Below, piece after piece: positions 5,937 to 9,696 of a DNA stretch of 9,696 nucleotides. Position numbers and translations under genes: made by a program. Source of the stretch: Haloquadratum sp. J07HQX50 (lineage in GTDB: Archaea; Halobacteriota; Halobacteria; Halobacteriales; Haloferacaceae); contig KE356562.1 of the NCBI GenBank assembly GCA_000416005.1, forward strand, positions 423,435 to 433,130. The letters run 5' to 3'. The first letter of the stretch is position 1. The number at the start of each line of letters is the position of its first letter. Below the pieces are notes generated by a model. The model was not told the origin of the DNA. It did no database searches and was given only the letters and a program-made list of their open reading frames with translations.

Positions 5937-7835
5937 ATGATAGATAACGAACTTATCTGGCGGATTGCAGGTGGTTCAGGCGATGGAATCGCCTCAACAA
6001 GCCAGAACTTCGCTAAGGCCCTGATGCGAGAGGGCCTGAACGTATTCACGCATCGACACTATCCATCGCGGATTCGAGGAGGACATACTTACACGGAAGT
6101 TCGCGTGTCTGCAGAACCACTGTCTTCTCGTGGAGATGGCTACAATTTCCTTCTCGCACTGGGAGACTCATTTGCACGGAATCCCCAAGAGGAAGCATAC
6201 TATGGGGTAGAGGAGATCAAGCCACTGACAGAGAATCTCGACGATCTCGTCAAGGGGGGAGTGATCGTCTATGATTCCGGTCTCTTAGACGTCGAAGAAA
6301 TCGAAAACTTCGACCAGCGCGTTGCGGAGAACAACTGGTACGTATACGACATCGACCTCCGTAATATTGCCAGAGAACACGGTCGTGAGGTAATGCGGAA
6401 CACAGCAGGTGTTGCAGTGACATGTGCGATTGCAGATATCGATCCAGGTATCATCAAGAGTATGATGGATGATGCGATGCCTGAGAAGATCTTCGAGCCG
6501 AATATGTCTGTCTTTGATGATGCCTTTGAGACGGTTCAATCAGAGTATGATCCGGATGCACCAGCAGTTGCTGTGCCAGAGGGCTCTTATGATGAAGAGC
6601 AGGTTCTGGTCTCTGGATCGGACGCGATTGCTTATGGTGCACTTGATGAGGGGTGCCGGTTCATTGCTGGCTACCCGATGACACCGTGGACAGAAGTCTT
6701 CACGATTATGTCACAAAATCTGCCTCAGGTCGGCGGCGTCTCTGAGCAGGTCGAAGATGAAATCGCTGCCGCTGCCCTGGCTATCGGTGCTTCTCACGCT
6801 GGAGTGAAGGCAATGTCAGGTTCTTCTGGTGGTGGATTCGCATTAATGTCTGAGCCGCTTGGACTCGCAGAGATGACAGAAACACCAGTCGTGCTCATCG
6901 AGGCAATGCGGGCAGGCCCATCGACAGGAATGCCGACGAAACCAGAGCAGGGTGATCTGGAGCACGTCTTATACACCTCACAGGGGGACTCACACCGGGT
7001 GGTGTTTGCACCAGCAGGTGCAGAGGAGGCATATCACCAAACACGCCGGGCATTCCAAATTGCATATGACTATCAGATTCCATCAATCATTCTCTACGAT
7101 CAAAAGAACGGTGGAGAGTTGCAAAATATTCCTGCAAGCGTCTTCGACGAGGAGCCGAATCCAGATCTTGGATCGACGCTTACTGAGGACGAACTGAAAG
7201 AGGCACCACATGATCCCTCGGGCAAATACAATCGGTACCAGCATGTCGGTGAAGACGGAGTGAGTCCACGGTCACTGCCTGGACAAGAGGGTGGCCGATA
7301 CTTAGCCACAGGAAATGAACACATCCCACCAGGACATATCTCTGAGGACCCTGAGAATCGGAAAGCACAGGTTGACCGTCGCATGGAGAAGATGGAGCAC
7401 ATTCGAGCAGAGCTCAATAACAGTGAATCACTGAATACCGCATATGGTCCAGAAGCCGCTCAGTATGGCATCTTGACCTTCGGTTCACAACAAGGGACGG
7501 TCAAAGAAGCAGTAGAGATTCTCAATACGCGGGAAGGTCGGTCGGTCAAGATGCTCGGTGTCTCCGAGATGGCACCTTATCCAGTTGATCAGGTGTCTTC
7601 ATTCATCGAGAGTGTTGACGAGGTGCTCGTCGTCGAAATGAACGCCTCCGCACAGTTCCGTGGATTGACGCAAAAAGAGTTAGGAAAATATGGTGACCGG
7701 CTATCGAGCCTTCTCAAGTACAACGGAAATCCATTTGAACCGGCAGAAATCGTCGATGGCTTCCTTTCGAAAGTCATCGAAGAGGGTGAATTCCTCGGTC
7801 ACGAAACAAAATACGTTCCAGCAGCGAGTGATTAA
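5937..7835 (+). CDS. porA: Pyruvate (2-oxoacid):ferredoxin oxidoreductase, alpha subunit with fused gamma domain
   Basis: The 632-residue protein is the large subunit of a two-subunit oxidoreductase that makes acetyl-CoA, CO2 and reduced ferredoxin from pyruvate. Domains in order: an N-terminal gamma-type domain (about 1-190) with AGGSGDGIAS (11-20) and RIRGGHTY (45-52); a thiamine-pyrophosphate pyrimidine-type domain (about 222-400) with YPMTP (246-250), EQVEDEIAAAALAIGA (270-285) and GSSGGGFALM (295-304); the substrate-loop motif RAGPSTGMPTKPEQGD (325-340); and a C-terminal domain to 632. The gamma-alpha fusion is the haloarchaeal form. Pyruvate is preferred over 2-oxoglutarate because, from memory, the 632/312 subunit lengths match halobacterial PorAB and KorAB is shorter; substrate cannot be proven. 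The frame extends upstream to 5835, but the ATG at 5937 is chosen because MIDNELIWRIAGGSG begins the first strand and the upstream DNA holds the promoter elements. Only 2 bp separate it from porB. Confidence 0.9.
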   Translation: MIDNELIWRIAGGSGDGIASTSQNFAKALMREGLNVFTHRHYPSRIRGGHTYTEVRVSAEPLSSRGDGYNFLLALGDSFARNPQEEAYYGVEEIKPLTENLDDLVKGGVIVYDSGLLDVEEIENFDQRVAENNWYVYDIDLRNIAREHGREVMRNTAGVAVTCAIADIDPGIIKSMMDDAMPEKIFEPNMSVFDDAFETVQSEYDPDAPAVAVPEGSYDEEQVLVSGSDAIAYGALDEGCRFIAGYPMTPWTEVFTIMSQNLPQVGGVSEQVEDEIAAAALAIGASHAGVKAMSGSSGGGFALMSEPLGLAEMTETPVVLIEAMRAGPSTGMPTKPEQGDLEHVLYTSQGDSHRVVFAPAGAEEAYHQTRRAFQIAYDYQIPSIILYDQKNGGELQNIPASVFDEEPNPDLGSTLTEDELKEAPHDPSGKYNRYQHVGEDGVSPRSLPGQEGGRYLATGNEHIPPGHISEDPENRKAQVDRRMEKMEHIRAELNNSESLNTAYGPEAAQYGILTFGSQQGTVKEAVEILNTREGRSVKMLGVSEMAPYPVDQVSSFIESVDEVLVVEMNASAQFRGLTQKELGKYGDRLSSLLKYNGNPFEPAEIVDGFLSKVIEEGEFLGHETKYVPAASD

Positions 7836-7837
7836 TT

Positions 7838-8776
7838 ATGAGTGCATTCAGCGCAATTGACGAAGGTATCGAACATGATCAAACCGAATATACGCCAGGG
7901 CTTGAGCCACAAGCGACATGGTGTCCTGGCTGTGGCGACTTCGGTGTCCTGAAAGCATTGAAAGGAGCAGCAGCAGAGTTGGGCCTCTCTCCGGAGGAGA
8001 TGCTCGTCTGTACAGGGATTGGATGCTCCGGGAAGTTGAATAGCTACTTCGAAAGCTATGGATTCCACACGATACATGGGCGGTCACTTCCAGTTGCACG
8101 GGCAGCGAAAGTGGCAAATGATGGCCTGACTGTGGTTGCTGCTGGTGGCGATGGCGATGGCTACGGCATTGGCGGAAACCACTTCATGCATACCGCTCGT
8201 GAAAATCACGATATGACATATATCGTGTTTAATAACGAGATATTTGGCCTGACCAAGGGACAGACGTCTCCGACTTCTCCAAAGGGACACAAATCGAAGA
8301 CCCAACCACATGGGTCAGCGAAAGACCCCATCCGCCCGCTCTCAATGTCTTTGAACGCAGGCGCATCATATGTCGCTCGCACAGCGGCCGTGAATCCGAA
8401 CCAGGCCAAGGATATTCTCGTTGAAGCAATCGAACACGACGGGTTCTCACATATCGACTTCCTAACCCAATGTCCAACCTGGAACAAGGATGCGAAGCAG
8501 TATGTCCCATACATTGATATCAACGATTCAGAGGATTACGAAATCGATCCAACTGATCGGAATTCAGCCTCCCAGATGATGTATGAGACCGAAACAGCGC
8601 TGCACGAGGGAACTGTCCTCACTGGTCGATACTACGTGGATGCTGATCGACCATCGTATGAAGAGGAGAAGAAGGCGATTGGCGAAATGCCGCAGGAACC
8701 CCTCGCAGAGAAGTATTTCGATGAAGATCATGAGTGGAAACGGTCTTATGACCTGTTTCTTGACAAACATAAGTAG
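7838..8776 (+). CDS. porB: Pyruvate (2-oxoacid):ferredoxin oxidoreductase, beta subunit
   Basis: The 312-residue small subunit binds thiamine pyrophosphate and the single [4Fe-4S] cluster. Visible motifs are WCPGCGDFG (28-36, C29 and C32), CTGIGCSGK (58-66, C63 the likely third cluster ligand), GDGDGYGIGGNH (104-115) with NN at 132-133 (the TPP motif GDG...NN), and FLTQCPTWN (208-216, C212 the likely fourth ligand). NNEIFGLTKGQTSPT follows the usual PorB/KorB pattern. No separate ferredoxin-like delta domain is present, in keeping with the simple two-subunit haloarchaeal enzyme, which passes electrons to a [2Fe-2S] ferredoxin. It starts 2 bp after the porA stop, so co-transcription and translational coupling are very likely. 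An acidic, Glu-rich tail (about 225-312) completes it. KorB is the main alternative label. Confidence 0.92.
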   Translation: MSAFSAIDEGIEHDQTEYTPGLEPQATWCPGCGDFGVLKALKGAAAELGLSPEEMLVCTGIGCSGKLNSYFESYGFHTIHGRSLPVARAAKVANDGLTVVAAGGDGDGYGIGGNHFMHTARENHDMTYIVFNNEIFGLTKGQTSPTSPKGHKSKTQPHGSAKDPIRPLSMSLNAGASYVARTAAVNPNQAKDILVEAIEHDGFSHIDFLTQCPTWNKDAKQYVPYIDINDSEDYEIDPTDRNSASQMMYETETALHEGTVLTGRYYVDADRPSYEEEKKAIGEMPQEPLAEKYFDEDHEWKRSYDLFLDKHK

Positions 8777-8829
8777 CGAAAGGCCAAATCAGAGTACATA
8801 GAGTCGACTTGGTTTTCTTATTCGCAAGG

Positions 8830-8838
8830 TATTTTTTT
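8830..8838 (+). promoter_or_regulatory. TATA-like/T-rich element before the lrp gene
   Basis: TATTTTTTT is centred about 26-27 nt before the ATG at 8860, the correct spacing for a leaderless promoter. The seven consecutive T could also help end the porAB transcript, as haloarchaeal terminators are often simple T-runs. Both roles may be combined. Confidence 0.45.
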
Positions 8839-8842
8839 CATC

Positions 8843-8859
8843 ATCACAAATTTAGTGAT
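8843..8859. promoter_or_regulatory. Dyad abutting the lrp start codon, candidate autoregulatory operator
   Basis: ATCAC-AAATTTA-GTGAT has 5-bp perfect inverted arms around an AT-rich centre and ends at the base before the ATG. With a leaderless start this covers -17 to -1, just downstream of the TATA-like box, a place where bound protein would block RNA polymerase. Lrp/AsnC proteins commonly repress their own genes, so self-binding is a fair but untested guess. Confidence 0.4.
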
Positions 8860-9288
8860 ATGGAAGCAACTTCGACGGAGACAGAGATCCTTCGGGTTTT
8901 GGAGGACGACGCTCAAGCCTCATACGCGGAGATCGCAGACCGAGCAGACGTTTCGAAACCGACAGTGAGAAAATACATCCGAAAGATGGAAGACGAAGGG
9001 GTGATCGTTGGATATTCCGCAGATATTGACCCAAAGAAACTCTCGGAGACCTCCATCGCGCTGGTCGGACTTGATGTGTCGTCTGAGCGGTATGTAGACG
9101 CGACGCGGGCGCTCAGAGACCTTTCAGAGGTGGAGTCGTTGTACACCTCATCTGGTGATCATACACTTATTGCAGAGGTGCGAGCCTCTGATGGTGACGC
9201 ACTTGGTGATATTATTTCAGAGACACTCGTCTCTGTTGACGGAGTCACTGCTGCACATCCGTCGTTCCTCCAAGAGAAGCTCAAATAA
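8860..9288 (+). CDS. lrpA1: Lrp/AsnC-family transcriptional regulator
   Basis: The 142-residue protein has an N-terminal winged helix-turn-helix (about 5-52; ASYAEIADRADVSKPTVRKYIRKMEDEGVIVGY spans the recognition region at 20-52) followed by a RAM/AsnC effector-binding domain (about 62-140) with the typical SSGDHTLIAEV segment (97-107). Such proteins assemble as dimers to octamers and sense amino acids or related metabolites. The frame runs upstream to 8809, but the 8860 ATG is chosen because of the TATA-like box 26-27 nt before it and because the family starts this close to the first helix. It lies 83 bp after porB on the same strand. From memory, the Halobacterium regulator LrpA1 is also encoded next to porAB; the symbol rests on that synteny and is less certain than the family. 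Confidence 0.88.
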   Translation: MEATSTETEILRVLEDDAQASYAEIADRADVSKPTVRKYIRKMEDEGVIVGYSADIDPKKLSETSIALVGLDVSSERYVDATRALRDLSEVESLYTSSGDHTLIAEVRASDGDALGDIISETLVSVDGVTAAHPSFLQEKLK

Positions 9289-9304
9289 TCGACCAAGACG
9301 CGAA

Positions 9305-9330
9305 GAGTAATCACAGCCATCTGATTATTC
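9305..9330. promoter_or_regulatory. Inverted repeat abutting the dinB start codon
   Basis: GAGTAATCA (9305-9313) and TGATTATTC (9322-9330) match in eight of nine positions around an 8-nt centre. The right arm ends at the base before the ATG at 9331. The left arm shares AATCAC with the ATCAC arm before lrp. It may be a regulator site; no good TATA box is visible in the 42-bp gap, so dinB may be read through from lrp. Confidence 0.35.
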
Positions 9331-9696
9331 ATGTCTGGCAAAACATTACCGGGGATTTCTGCTCCGTCGGAGACACCCTCGGTCATTTGCCATGTAGATA
9401 TGGACTGTTTCTATGCATCTTGTGAACGGTTGCAAGAACCATCGCTGAAGAATAAGCCTGTGATTGTTGGCATGGGCTACGAGAGAGGGACATCAGATGG
9501 TGCAGTCGCAACAGCAAGCTACGAAGCACGCAATTTTGGGATTGAAAGTGCCCAACCAATCTCACAGGCTCTGCAACTGCTCCCGTCTGCGGATGAGACA
9601 GATTCAGTGCATGGTGATGTTGGGTATTACCGGCCGGTGCGGCTCAATGTATACGAAAGTATTGCTGCAGAGGTCAAAGACATACTGCACGACTGC
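9331..9696 (+). CDS. dinB: DNA polymerase IV, Y family, N-terminal part (cut by window)
   Basis: 122 codons are open from the ATG at 9331 to the window edge. The N-terminus carries the Y-family palm motif [12 protein letters not shown] (21-32): D23 is the catalytic metal-binding Asp and Y28 aligns with the aromatic steric-gate position that excludes ribonucleotides. It is followed by [19 protein letters not shown] and a segment, [18 protein letters not shown], equivalent to the usual YEAR..G..SxMP..xA finger motif; here Gln replaces the common Met or Leu. The enzyme does translesion, error-prone synthesis. About two thirds of the protein, including the second catalytic Asp-Glu pair and the little-finger domain, lies outside. 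The start leaves a roughly 17-residue extension before the first strand. It is 42 bp after lrp on the same strand, and no functional link to amino-acid control is obvious. Confidence 0.92.
   Translation, partial: MSGKTLPGISAPSETPSVICHVDMDCFYASCERLQEPSLKNKPVIVGMGYERGTSDGAVATASYEARNFGIESAQPISQALQLLPSADETDSVHGDVGYYRPVRLNVYESIAAEVKDILHDC

Noticed and set aside
1..9696. Searched by eye for tRNA, rRNA, CRISPR arrays, insertion sequences and defence or toxin genes
   Set aside because: No cloverleaf, spaced direct repeats, transposase motifs or such domains were seen; the window is core metabolism.

Overview
This window most likely comes from a haloarchaeon. The proteins are rich in Asp and Glu. Several genes have a TATA-like element centred about 26-27 nt before the start codon, with no Shine-Dalgarno sequence, as expected for leaderless haloarchaeal transcripts. 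The gene set (fused two-subunit 2-oxoacid:ferredoxin oxidoreductase, archaeal shikimate genes, Lrp/AsnC regulator, DinB polymerase) also fits. Base composition is close to balanced, well below the GC-rich norm of most haloarchaea, so a Haloquadratum-like organism is the best guess. That assignment is inference.

Layout. Positions 1-2974 are transcribed leftward: the 5' part of an Rsm22-like SAM-dependent methyltransferase (cut by the window edge), tyrA (prephenate dehydrogenase), and an M24 Xaa-Pro peptidase. A short divergent promoter region (2975-3064) follows. Its two TATA-like boxes face away from each other around a near-perfect inverted repeat. Positions 3065-5583 carry aroA (EPSP synthase) and aroC (chorismate synthase), rightward. 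A gap of 353 bp (5584-5936) holds a possible 40-residue Cys-containing ORF and an unusual number of dyad-symmetric elements before porA. porA-porB (5937-8776) encode the probable pyruvate:ferredoxin oxidoreductase, followed by an Lrp/AsnC-family regulator (8860-9288) and the N-terminal third or so of a DinB/Pol IV polymerase (9331 to the window end).

How the genes fit together. aroA and aroC catalyse the last two steps to chorismate, and tyrA acts on prephenate on the way to tyrosine, so the left and centre form an aromatic amino-acid block. PorAB links pyruvate to acetyl-CoA and reduced ferredoxin. The adjacent Lrp-family gene is a natural candidate regulator of porAB, of itself, or of amino-acid metabolism.

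The genes themselves are ordinary core metabolism and I see no mobile element, CRISPR array, toxin system or defence island. The most interesting signals are in the intergenic DNA: the symmetrical element between pepQ and aroA, the stacked dyads ahead of porA, the dyads abutting the lrp and dinB start codons, and the short Cys-rich ORF after aroC.
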